From positions 1 through 27,500 of the forward strand of contig MCFG01000166.1 of assembly GCA_002104895.1 (NCBI GenBank): a DNA stretch of 27,500 bases, written 5' to 3'. The notes beneath the pieces were generated by a model that was not told where the DNA came from, searched no databases, and worked only from the letters and a program-made list of their open reading frames with translations. Shown here in pieces: positions 1-11,615 of the stretch. Within the stretch, counting starts at the first letter, position 1. Every line of letters begins with the position of its first letter. A program made the position numbers and the translations under genes. Origin of the DNA: Anaeromyces robustus. Taxonomy: Eukaryota; Neocallimastigomycota; Neocallimastigomycetes; Neocallimastigales; Neocallimastigaceae.

Positions 1-21
1 ATGGATGTGGAGTTTGTCTAA
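1..21. CDS. Possible edge of a neighbouring gene (partial)
   Basis: The first 21 bases are clearly richer in G and C than the several kilobases that follow. In frame 1 of the plus strand they read Met-Asp-Val-Glu-Phe-Val followed by TAA, so they could be the last codons of a plus-strand gene entering from the left. On the minus strand the same bases follow a run ending in TTAG, which would equally suit the start of an exon after an intron. The fragment is too short to decide strand or product, so it is recorded only as a compositional edge. Confidence 0.15.
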
Positions 22-509
22 TATATATATATATTTATAAATATATTATAGTATAATAGTTTCATTTAGTATTGTTAATATTTTGTTATTTCTATTCAAT
101 TATATTATATTGTACAGAAATCTTTTAGATTTAACATAATATAGAATTATAGAATAATAAAAATAACAATGATAATAGAATAACAATATCATTAATAATT
201 GATAATCCTAAAAAAAAAAAAAAAGAAAAAAAAACTTAATAATATTATTTCTATACTTTTGTAATAAATAAATAATAATAAATCAAAATTTTTAATTTTT
301 TATTAATGATAAAATGTTTGATTTTATAATAAACTTTATTTAATAATAAATAAAATAAAGTTATTAATATTTTGTGGCTTGATATTTAATATATTTAAAA
401 TTTTAATACAATGTATTTACATTATGTGAAAAATATTTTAAACAAAGATATTAGATTTAATTAATTTAATTTATTTCAAATTTATTTCATTGTATTTTAA
501 TAATAACAG

Positions 510-630
510 TTAATAATAGTTAATAATAGTTAATAATAGTTAATAATAAATAATAATAAATAATAATAAATAATAATAAATAATAATAAATAATAATAAA
601 TAATAATAAATAATAATAAATAATAATAAT
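510..630. repeat. TTAATAATAG / TAATAAA microsatellite
   Basis: About four copies of a TTAATAATAG-type unit run directly into about a dozen copies of TAATAAA, with nearly no interruptions. This is a simple-sequence tract in the spacer upstream of the zinc-cluster gene. A similar mixture of TAA and TAATAG units recurs near 21.5 kb. Confidence 0.8.
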
Positions 631-2190
631 GAATTATAATAATAAATAATAGTTAATAATGATAATAATAAAAAACAATAATAAATGTTACAAAATAAAT
701 ATTAAAATAGCTAAATAATAAAGAATAATAAATAATAAAATGATACAAAATAAATATTAAATTTTTAATGATTTAATTATTATGAAAAAAAAAAAAAAAC
801 ATTTTAAATAATAAGTTTTGTTCAAATTTTACATAATATTAATAACTAGTATTATTATTATGATTATATTATATATATATCATTTTATTTATTCATTTAT
901 TTATTTATTTATTTATTTATTCATATATTCATTTATTTATTTGTTATCTTTCATATAATGTTTATATGGTTTATGTAAAGATTTTATATTTTAATTTTTA
1001 ATTTATTTTAATTTATTTTATTACATATATTTATATAAATAAATAGAAATATATGATAAATTAAAATTTTAATTAAAACAATGATAATTTAATGGGAAGT
1101 AAAGTTTATATCAATAATTCATTTAATTATTTATTAATTATTTATTAAATTAAAACAAATAAATAGTAAATTTTTTTGTTTTAATAATAATTAAAGTTTT
1201 TAATTTATATGTAAATCAATTAATAATTATCGGAATTCTTCAAAGGAATTTTTTTTATTTTTTATTTTTTATTTTATTTTATTTTATTTTAATGATTATA
1301 ATTATTTTAATTATAAGAATTCAATAAATATAAAATTTTATTTTTATCTATTTATTCCTATTGTTATTAAATAAAATTGTTATATTAATAATCTAAAAAT
1401 ATTTTTTTTTTTTATTTTTTATTTTCCATATACACTTTATTAATTAATTAGTTTATTTTATTTATTTAAAAAAAAAAATAATAATAATAATAATAATATT
1501 TGATTATATTATAATTACAATTTACAATTATAAAAATAAATTTTATTTATTTAACTGGTAGTTAAAATTTTAATAATATATAAATATTATAAATTTAGAA
1601 TTTATATATACATATATATATATTTTTTTTAAAAAAAAAAAGAAAATAATTAAAATGATTATATTCAATATAATGTGCATTAGTCCATTCAATATAAAAA
1701 ATTATAATAATTAATAATTTAAATAATTTTTATGGAAAAATATTTATTTTAAAAAATATTATATATATAAAATAATTATAAATTTGAATTTTAAATAATA
1801 TTTAAAATTTAATTTATCTTTTTTTTTTTTTTTTTAATAATATATCAAATGTATTTTAAATGACAATTAGTCAAATAATATTCCTGTTGATAATTATAAT
1901 ATAACATATAACCATTAATTCCTTTTTTTATATTAAATAAAAACTTTGATATATAATAATTTGATGAATTTTTTATAAAAATATAATTATATATTTATTT
2001 TATTTTGTTCTTATTTTCAATGTCTAATAATATATTTGTATTAAATTAATGGTTTACTTATAAAGTTTATGTAATAATTTTATTTTTTTCCTTTTTTATA
2101 AGAATTAAATGAATGTGAATTTTTTTTCTGTATTTTTATTAATTTATTAAATAAGAAAAACTAAAATATAAAAAAAAACAATGATATTTT

Positions 2191-2233
2191 CCATTGTTTT
2201 ATATTATATATATATATATATATAAAACAATGG
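2191..2233. repeat. Perfect 13-bp inverted repeat with AT loop
   Basis: CCATTGTTTTATA at 2191-2203 is exactly complementary in reverse to TATAAAACAATGG at 2221-2233. The alternating TA run between them can itself pair, so the whole segment can fold into a long hairpin. A third partial copy, AAACAATG, lies just upstream near 2177. It could be a small transposon relic or a chance palindrome in AT-rich DNA; no target-site duplication is obvious. Confidence 0.7.
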
Positions 2234-2302
2234 AATATTTTAATCACTGTATAAACTATTGTCATGAATATTTTAATCACTGTATAAACTATTGTCATGA
2301 AT
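2233..2302. repeat. 33-bp direct tandem duplication
   Basis: A 33-bp unit beginning GAATATTTTAATCAC and ending ATTGTCAT occurs twice head to tail, starting at 2233 and 2266. It is followed by the first bases of a third copy. The copies look identical. The duplication begins where the preceding inverted repeat ends. Confidence 0.85.
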
Positions 2303-4569
2303 AATTAAGATTTATAAATTATTAATAAATATTATATAGAAATAGCCATAATAATAAATAGATTTCTAATAAATAGTCGGATATTACAATACTTATAATT
2401 ATATAATTGTTTGATTATAATTTATAATAATTAAATTTAAAAATTTAGTTGATATACAGGAAAATTTTATAAAATATTCCTTTAGAAACTGTAATAGTTA
2501 TTAAAAAAAAAATTTTTTTTTCTCAATTTACAAATATTATGATACTTTTTTTTTTTCTTTTTATTAAACAAACTAATCTAAAAAAAAATCTTTGTTAAAT
2601 TATATTTATAGTTAACATAATTATAAAAAATTGGATAATCTTATTTTAGAAAGTTTTTTTTTTATGATATGATAATAATGTATTTAGAAAGTTTTATTTT
2701 ACAATATTGTAATAATGTATAAAATAAATCTAATGTTAGATGCTATATTAATTCATAATAATATATATTAATATTAATAGGACCATTGCATTATTAATAT
2801 TTATTATAAATTATATTTTATATAATAGTAACATTTTTAGTAAAAGAAGGAAAATTTTTTTTTCTTCTGATGTTCAATTTTAAATAAAAAAATTACATAT
2901 AAAAAAATGAACTATATTAAATAGAATTGGTTATATTCTTTTTTTTTTTGGATTTTTTATAATTTTTTCAATAGAATTAGAATTTAATTTTAGGAAAATA
3001 AAAAAAAGAAGAAAAAAGGGTAATGAGAAAATATATTACTAAGATGATAACTAATAAAAAAGAAATTTCAATATAATATTAAATTCTAAAATAATAAATT
3101 CATATTTATGATCATTATCTTTTTTTTATATTTAATCATTAATTTTTTTTTTTATTATATTTTATAATTTTAATATTTTTATTATTATTATTATAATTAA
3201 AATTTTTATTTTTATTTTTATTTTATTTTTATTTTTATTTTTTTTTATATTTTTTTTTTGAATATTTTAATGATATAAACAATAGCTACAATATATTACA
3301 ATATATTGTAATATAATAACTATATCCTATTATATCTAAATATATACTAATATATAATAATATATAATAAATTTATAAATTGTAATATATGATACATTTA
3401 ATTATTTATTTAGTTGGTATTTATCAACAATTGAATATAATATAAATATTATTTATATTAATAAATAAAATTATTTTATTATGTCATATTAAACATTTTT
3501 TGTTTTATTTTAAATTTATAAATTATATATTTATCCATTATAAAATTAATATATTGATAATATATAGGTAATATATTGTAATCTCTCAAATTTAATTATT
3601 AATCAATATAATTACGAATTATATTATATTATATAGTAATTCAAGTATTGTGATAAATTCCTATTGTATACAAAAAAAATAATAATTTATTTATTATGTA
3701 TGGAATAAATGTATTTTTTTTTTTTTTATTTTTTTTTTTTTTTTTATTTTTTTATTTTTTTAATTTATTATTATCTTTTATAATAAATATGGTGAATTAA
3801 ATGAGTAATTTAATTTAAATATGATTATATTTAATATATTATAAACTATAAAATATAAAAAAAATAAAATTATTATTAAAAAAGTTTTATTTTTATTTTT
3901 TTTATTTTTTTCATTTTTTTTCATTTTTTTTTTTTTTTCATTTTTTTTTTTTTAATATTTATTAATATTTATAATATTTAATTTATTATTATTTAATATT
4001 AAACTTTTATTATATTATAAACTTTAACTATTAATAAAATAAATATAATATAATAATATAACATTATAATTATAGATATATAAATATAAATATATAAATA
4101 TATTATAATTATAATGTAATAATATAATCTTTTATTTATTAAATATAGTTTTTATTTAATAATAAATAAATTCTAGTCAAACCGTAATAGGTGAAAAATA
4201 AAAGTAATTATATATAAATTAATGATATATTAAAAAATTTTAATTCAAATATAAATACATACTAATCACTACTAATAACAATAAAAAAATAAAAAAAAAA
4301 AAAAAAAGAGAAAAGAGAAATATTTTTTTTTTATTTTTATTTTTATTTTTTTATATAATTTAATTTTATTTTATTTTATTTTTTAATAAACATTATTACT
4401 ATTTTTATATTAATAACTATTAATATAAAAATTTAAATGTTTTGTTAAATAAAATATTTTTTTTATTAACTTTTTTTTTTCACTAATATATAAGCATTGA
4501 ACATTTAGTTATATATAACATATATATTAATTTATTAATTTATTATATATATATATTTTTTTTTAGCTA

Positions 4570-5091
4570 ATGGTTAATATGCAAGAAAGTGGTCAAGATA
4601 GTAGTAATATAAGTAATAGTCAATACAATATGTTTTCTTCATCCAATAAAAATAATGAAAAATCTTCAACCTCAATGGATACAGATAATGATAATAAAAA
4701 TGAAATAGATAAAAATGAAACTTCAAATAATACAGAACGTTTAACACATAATAGAGAATCTTCAACTTTATCAACTGTTTCTTTAAGCAGTTCAATAACT
4801 GGAGGAGGAAATGATCGTACAGGCGATGAAAATGATAGTGAAGAGGTAAAATAAAATAAAAGTTTCTTTTATTATTAATATTATTTATTTGAATAAAGAA
4901 ATATTTTTATTTCTAAAAAAAAAAAAAATGAAATGAATAAAAATAAAAATATAAATATAAATAATATAGAAAATGAAATATATCAGTTTATAAAAAGTAT
5001 TTAAAAAAATATATAAATAAAAACATAAAGATATAAAAGATATGAATATTATAAATTTATTATAGAGTAATAAGAAAGCAAAAAAAAAAAA

Positions 5092-5124
<33 letters not shown>

Positions 5125-7685
5125 GTTAATAAAGAATATAATATAAAAGAGAAAAATATATATATAAATATAATAAATTATTATTATTATGATTATTATT
5201 ATTATAGTTATTATAATTATTTGATATTAATTTATATTTCTATTATATAGGTATTAGATATAAATATGGATAAATCTAATAATGAAGTAAAAAAGGATGA
5301 AAAAGATGAAAAAAATTCAAAGAATGAAAAAGATGATGCTAAAAAAGATAATAACGGTAATAAAGATAGTAATAATAAAAATAATAATAAAAATAATCAA
5401 GATCCATTAAAACCAAGAAGAAAAACACATGTTACTCGAGCATGTTCTAATTGTAAAAAGGCACATTTAGCCTGTGATGTTTCAAGACCATGTAAACATT
5501 GTGTATCATTTGGTAAAGCAGATACATGTGTTGATGCAATAGCAAAGAAAAGAGGTAGACCAAAGTTAAAGAATAGATTAATGCAACTTACCAATAATAA
5601 TAATAATAATAATAATAATCAAATGAATAATGGTATGCCAAATATTATGCCAAATGGTATGAATAATAATATGATGAATGGTATGAATAATGGAATGAAT
5701 AATAATATGATGAATGGTATGAATATGAATAATGGAATGAATAATAATATGATGAACGGTATGAATAATAATATGCAAAATGGTATGAATAATAATATGA
5801 TGAACGGTATGAATAATAATATGAATAATGGTATGAATAATAATGGTATGAATAACAATAATAACAATATGATGATGTATCAAGGAAATAATAATAATTT
5901 CCAACAACAACAATCCTTTATGGGTAATAATAATTTCCAAGGTCAAAATCAAATGAATAATAATAATATGAATAATAATAATATGAATAATAATAATATG
6001 AATAACATGAATAACATGAATAATATGAATAACATGAATAATATGAATAATATGAATAATATGAATAATAATAATATGAATAACATGAATAATATGAATA
6101 ATATGAATAATATGAATAATAATAATATGAATAATAATAATATGAATAATAATAACATGAATAATAATAATATGAATAACAATAATATGAATAACAATAA
6201 TAATATGATGTATAATCAAGGTCAAGGAAATTATAATCAAATGCAATTTAATAATCAAAATCAAAATCAAAATAATATGATACAAAATAATAATAATAAT
6301 AATAATTATAACAATAATAACAACAACAATAATAATAATATGCCATTTTCGGCTATGAGTGGTAATAATAATCAAAATATGACACAACATCATCATTCAC
6401 AGTCTTCTTCAAGTCTTATGTCTAATAATTCACCATTGAATAAAGGTAATTCAGATAGTATGGTTGTTTTCCATTTAACTTTAGATGGTACTTGTTTAAG
6501 AATTTCAAATAATTCTCAAATATTACTTGGTTATGATCCATTAGAATTAATTCATCAACCATTCCATAAATATGTTCATAATGATGATTTATTAAAATTA
6601 AAACAATTTATCACTCGTATGGCTTCTCAATATCCAAAATTATTACCTGCTGAAAAAATACGTATTCAACATAAAAATAGTTCATATAACATTTATATTC
6701 TTTCAATGTATATCAGTGGTAATATACCTACAAATAATAATAATATTATTGATTGGGGTACAAGTGAAATTAGAGAAAGAGCTTATCTTGTTTGTACCAT
6801 TTCACCCTATAATAATGCTATTTTAACAGAAGAACAACAATTAGAAGCTCATAATCTACATAAACAAGCTCAACAACAAGCTCAATTAGAATCCTCTCAA
6901 AATATGAATTATAATATGATGAATCAAAATCAAAATCAACCCTTCTTCCAACAATTTAATAATAACAATAACAACAATAATAATAATAATGGTAATGGTA
7001 ATTATAATGGTAATGGTATACCATTTGATTTTGGAAATAATAATAATAACAATAACAATAACAATAATAATGGTAATAATAATAATAATGGTAATAATAA
7101 TAATGGTAATAATAATGGTAATAATGGTCAAGATGCCTTTAATTTCAGAACCCAATCTTATAAAATCAGTAGTAACTTTAGAAGATCATCTGTAAGTAAT
7201 AATGGTGTTCCATTCCATCAAAGATCTCAATCTACTCCACTTTATCCAATGCATCATCCTTACGCTAGACAAGATAAATTTAATCCAAATAATAAAATGC
7301 AAAATAATAATTCACCTGGTTTTAATAATAATAATAATAATAATATGAATAATAATAATAATGGTAATAATAACAACAACAACAACAACAATAATAATAA
7401 TAATTATAGACAACCACCAATGCATGGTCATTCTAGATCTTCTTTACCACATTTTAATAATTCATTAAATTTCCAGAACATGTATTCAAATTCTAATTCT
7501 ATGAATAATAATAATTTCAATAATAATAATAATAATAATTTCAACAACAACAATAATAATAATAATAATAATAATAATTATAATAATAATAATAACAATA
7601 GTAATAATAATACACCAAATCGTATGACAAATAATCGTCCAAAAGGTGCTTTTATGTCTGATTGGAAATTCCCATTACAAAATAC

Positions 7686-7716
<31 letters not shown>

Positions 7717-8283
7717 AATAATAGCAATTCAAATAATAATTCCAATAATAATAACAATAATAATTCAAATAATAATAATAATAATAATCAAAAAAATTCA
7801 GATAATAAAAATAACAATAATCAAAATGATATGGAAATTTCTAATTCTGATACTTCAAATCAAAATCAAGTTAATGATAATATACCCAATAATGATATTA
7901 AAAAAGAAAATTCATCCATAGATAAAATACGAAATGTTAAAAAGGAAGATCAAATGGATTGGACTAAAGATAATAATAAAGATATTAATAATAATAATAA
8001 AGAGGATAAAAATAAAAATGGTAATCATCAAGATAATAAAAATGAAATGAATAAAGATATAAAAAAAGAAAATGATAATAAAGAAATGAAAAATTTAAAT
8101 TTAAAACCATTACATCATAATTCAAAATCTCAAAATATAAGTGTAGGTACTATTCAACGTTTTAAAAATATAAATATAAATGGTGAAGAAAGTGGTAAAA
8201 GTGATATGAGTCAAAGTTTAGAAGAATTATCACCGAATTCACAAAACCAAACCCAATTTTCAGTAGAAAATTTATTAGGTTAA
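4570..8283 (+). CDS. Zn2Cys6 transcription factor with AT-hook and PAS domain (Ert1/AcuK-like)
   Basis: Two exons, 4570-4845 and 5251-8283, join in phase 0 across a 405-nt intron (GTAAAA donor, TATATAG acceptor) to give 1102 residues; without splicing, exon 1 stops at 4854. The zinc cluster has cysteines at 157, 160, 167, 173, 176 and 185 (C-x2-C-x6-C-x5-C-x2-C-x8-C). It is preceded by DPLKPRRK and contains KKAHLACD, which resembles the Ert1/AcuK/Rds2 family of gluconeogenesis and carbon-source regulators. An AT-hook core RGRP follows at 193-196. A PAS-like domain lies at about 493-611, as in Ert1/AcuK, and then a Gln-rich stretch. Most of the rest is Asn, Asn-Met and Asn-Gly low complexity. 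Three IKKE/VKKE motifs near the C-terminus fit a SUMO consensus. A nuclear DNA-binding regulator is well supported; the Ert1/AcuK assignment rests on motif resemblance and the target genes are unknown. Confidence 0.9.
4846..5250 (+). other. Intron of the zinc-cluster regulator gene
   Basis: GT at 4846 and AG at 5249-5250 bracket an almost pure A/T segment with stops in all frames. Exon 1 ends after complete codon 92 and exon 2 resumes with GTA TTA GAT, so removal keeps the frame. At 405 nt it is among the longer introns here. A downstream ATG at 5266 would give a 1005-residue protein lacking the Ser/Asn-rich N-terminus if transcription began inside or after the intron. Confidence 0.8.
5590..6340 (+). 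repeat. Coding Asn-Met / Asn-Gly repeat tract
   Basis: Inside the regulator gene, between the AT-hook and the PAS domain, AAT/AAC and ATG codons form two repeat blocks. The first (about 5620-5880) is built from Met-Asn-Asn-Gly and Met-Asn-Asn-Asn-Met units. The second (about 5953-6213) is built from Met-Asn-Asn and Met-Asn-Asn-Asn-Asn units. Synonymous AAT/AAC changes interrupt the DNA repeat while the amino-acid pattern persists. The opposite strand of this tract reads as Ile/His repeats, which is a by-product. Confidence 0.9.
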
Positions 8284-8670
8284 AATAAATATTAAAAAAA
8301 AACAAAAAACAATAATAATATTAATAATTATAATAATATATATATTATTCAAATTTTATAAATTATTAAAAATAATAAATAAATAAATAAAAATAGAAAA
8401 TAATAATAATAATTATAATAATTATAATTATAATAATAAAATACCATTAAGTAGAATATTTTAGTCAATTTAAGAAAAAAAAAAAAAAAAAAAAAAAAAA
8501 AACATAATAATAAATTATTCAAAAAGTAAGGGAAAAAAAATATAATATATAAATAATATATAAATAATATTATTATATATATATACATTTTTTTTTTCTT
8601 AAATTTTTTTTTTTTAAAAAAAAAAAAAAAGAAAAAAAAAACAGCATTTATTATATATATTATATTTATA

Positions 8671-8706
<36 letters not shown>

Positions 8707-8782
8707 TTTATTTACATTTTTCTTTTAACCTTTTATTTCATATCTTTGAATTTATATTTTCAATATATATTTTTTTAACTCT

Positions 8783-8820
8783 TTTTTTACTTTTTTACTT
8801 TTTTACTTTTTTACTTTTTA
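8783..8820. repeat. TTTTTTAC tandem repeat
   Basis: About four to five head-to-tail copies of an 8-bp TTTTTTAC unit, slightly variable in T-run length, follow a 32-base poly-T run. It is simple sequence with no evident function. Confidence 0.75.
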
Positions 8821-9040
8821 CCTTTTTTTTTTTTTTACAATTAAAAAAAATATTTTATGAATTTATATTAATAGAATATATATAATTCCTTATTATTATT
8901 ATTATTATTTTACCTATACAATAAAGGAAATTTTATATATTCTTTTTTTTTTTTTTTACTTCTTTTTTCTTTTTTTCTTTAGTATTTTATACATATATAT
9001 AATATTATCTTTATATTTAATTTTTTATTAATATCCTATA

Positions 9041-9075
<35 letters not shown>

Positions 9076-9133
9076 TAATAATAATAAATTAAAACCTTTA
9101 AGCATTATTTTTATTTTTAGTTTTTATTTCTAT

Positions 9134-9168
<35 letters not shown>

Positions 9169-9889
9169 AATAATAATAAATAACAATAATTTAGATTATT
9201 GAAATATATATAAATATATATATTATTTTTTACTTTAGTTTTTTTTTTTTATTTTATTTTATTTTATTTTATTTTATTATATTTTATATCATTTAGATAT
9301 ATATATACATATATATATTCAAATAACATAATCAAATTTTTTTCTTTTTTTTTTTTTCTTTATCTTTTTTCATTATTCATTTTTCATTATTCATTTTTTA
9401 TTTTTTATTTTTATTTTTTTTTCTTTTCTTTAATTACAATATATATTTTATTACCATATTATTTTTATTATCATATTATTAACCTTATATTATTATTACT
9501 ATTATTATTATTATTATTATTAATTATTATTATTAATTATTATTATTATTATATAATATATAATATATATATATATAAATTTATCTGTAATATTTCATAG
9601 TTAACATTTACACTTTTATAGAAATGGTTTAAAACTTTTTAATAAAATTTAAAACAAAAAAAAATATATATATATAAATTTAATATAAATATAATATATA
9701 ATATAAAATAATATAAATAATTTTTCCTTATTAGAATATATTTACTTTTTTTTTATTTTCTTTACTTTTCTTATATTAATTATCCTAAAAAATTATTAAT
9801 AAAAATGTTTAAAAAAAAAAAAATAAAAATAAATAAATAAAATAAAAATTTCATTAACGAATATTCTTTTGAAAAAATTAAAACAACTA

Positions 9890-9992
9890 CAACAATTGGC
9901 AATAACAATAGCAATAACAATAACAATTACAATAACAATATCAATAACTGTAACAAAAACAATAACTATAACAATAACAACAATAATACATA
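9890..9992. repeat. Imperfect CAATAA hexanucleotide tract
   Basis: CAATAA-type units with scattered substitutions extend for about 100 bases. Read in one plus-strand frame they give alternating AAT/AAC codons for a poly-Asn stretch with a few Ser, Tyr, Ile, Cys and Lys, ending in TAA, but that frame has no ATG and is bounded upstream by a stop. It is either a microsatellite or a remnant of an Asn-rich coding segment like those in the regulator gene. Confidence 0.6.
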
Positions 9993-10616
9993 ATACATTA
10001 TAAAACATTATAAATAAATAATAACAATAATCCATTTATTAAAAAAATGTAGATAACAATAGAAATGTAGTATTTTTATTTTTATTTTTATTATTTTTTT
10101 TTATCATTTATATCAATTAATAAAACATTAAAACAAATTAAAATAAAATACAAAATAAAAATTTTTATAATAAATGTTATTACTTATAAATTACATATAA
10201 TATATATGTATGCTTTCTTCATTAAATATATATTTATATTTCTTTATTGATATTTTTTATACTTATTTATTTATTTATTTATTTATATATTTATATATTT
10301 ATTTATTTTCATATATCCCCAAACTTTAAAAATATTTAAGTAAAAAAAAAAAATTCAAATCTATTAGAATAATCTATACCTGTCAAAGAAAATAATTTAT
10401 AATATATATATATATAATATATAATAAAAAATAAAAACTATAATTTATAATTGCCTACCTATTTTAAAAGATAAACTTAACTTTTTAAATATATTAAAAA
10501 AAAATCATTATAAAAAAAAAACTATTTATTTATATTATATAAAAAATTTTTATTATGTTTATGTTTTATATTTATTTTTATTTATATTTTTATTTATATT
10601 ATTTTTATTATTTTCT

Positions 10617-10617
10617 A

Positions 10618-10671
<54 letters not shown>

Positions 10672-10672
10672 T
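10617..10672. repeat. (ATT)n microsatellite
   Basis: A nearly uninterrupted ATT trinucleotide array downstream of the hydrolase gene. A second array of similar length lies at about 10915-10963. Confidence 0.85.
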
Positions 10673-10909
10673 TTCTAATTATTTATTTATCTAATTATTT
10701 ATTGATTAATAAATGATTATTATAATTTATGATGATAAATACAAATAATATTTATTTTGTAGTTTTATTTTTAATTATATAATATATATATATAATTAAA
10801 TTTTCTTCTAGTAGTAGTAAACTTAAACTTAATTTTCTAGGTATAATCTAATGTATTTCTATGAATCTATGAATCTATTCATTTCTATAAATTTATACTT
10901 TCTATTTGC

Positions 10910-10964
<55 letters not shown>

Positions 10965-11048
10965 GACTATTATTATTATCTCTTTTTTATTATTCATTTT
11001 GTTGATTTATTTTTATTTTTTGTTTTATAGTTTACTACTAATAAATAT

Positions 11049-11459
11049 TCAATTAATCCAATTTAAGATAGTTTGAATAAGTTTTTCTTGTTCTTCTTTA
11101 CTACGATAATTATGATTAACATTTGGTAATATTTGAAGAGTATGAATTGGTTGATTATTCTTTTTTAATTCTGATAAAGCTTTATCATGTAAATAACCAT
11201 TTTCTACTGGTACAATTTCATCAGCATCTCCATGAATTGTTAAGATACGTGTGGTTTCTGGATTAATTTTTTTAATAACATTCATATCAAGTGCAAATCT
11301 ACGTTCAATATCTACTTGTCTAACAACATATTCTCTAAGTGGTTCACCATCAGTATCTAATAAATTCTATTATTATTATATATTATTATATATATATATT
11401 ATTTATTATTATATTATATTTAATCATTAATAATATATTTTAATATTTTTAATATAAAG

Positions 11460-11550
<91 letters not shown>

Positions 11551-11577
11551 TGTCATTAATATTATTAATATTATTAA

Positions 11578-11615
<38 letters not shown>

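Larger units (their letters stand above)
22..4569. other. AT-rich intergenic spacer without a recognisable gene
   Basis: About 4.5 kb of almost pure A/T sequence. I see no open frame with protein-like composition on either strand and no GC-rich island that could be a tRNA. It holds microsatellites, poly-T runs, the hairpin and duplication near 2.2 kb, and a perfect 16-bp palindrome at 3296-3311. The last 100 bases are the presumed 5' flank of the zinc-cluster gene. They end in a T-run followed by TTTTAG at 4561-4566, just before the start codon, which could be the acceptor of a 5'-UTR intron. Confidence 0.7.
8284..11048. other. Convergent intergenic spacer (3' flanks of regulator and hydrolase genes)
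   Basis: About 2.8 kb between two convergent genes. It contains a 32-T run at 8673-8704, a TTTTTTAC tandem at about 8783-8820, several (ATT)n arrays, a CAATAA-type hexanucleotide tract near 9.9 kb, and no convincing gene. Open frames here encode only Tyr/Phe/Ile-rich homopolymer-like peptides. The 3' UTRs of both genes must lie at the two ends, but I cannot place polyadenylation sites reliably in such AT-rich sequence. Confidence 0.7.

Noticed and set aside
5578-6396. 272-codon minus-strand open frame rich in Ile and His
   Set aside because: It is the reverse complement of the AAT/ATG repeat inside the regulator gene. The plus strand carries the zinc cluster and PAS domain, and this frame has no domain-like composition.
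7646-7921. 91-codon plus-strand frame of Ile-rich peptide inside the regulator gene
   Set aside because: It is a frame-shifted reading of the Asn-codon tracts and overlaps the well-supported coding frame.
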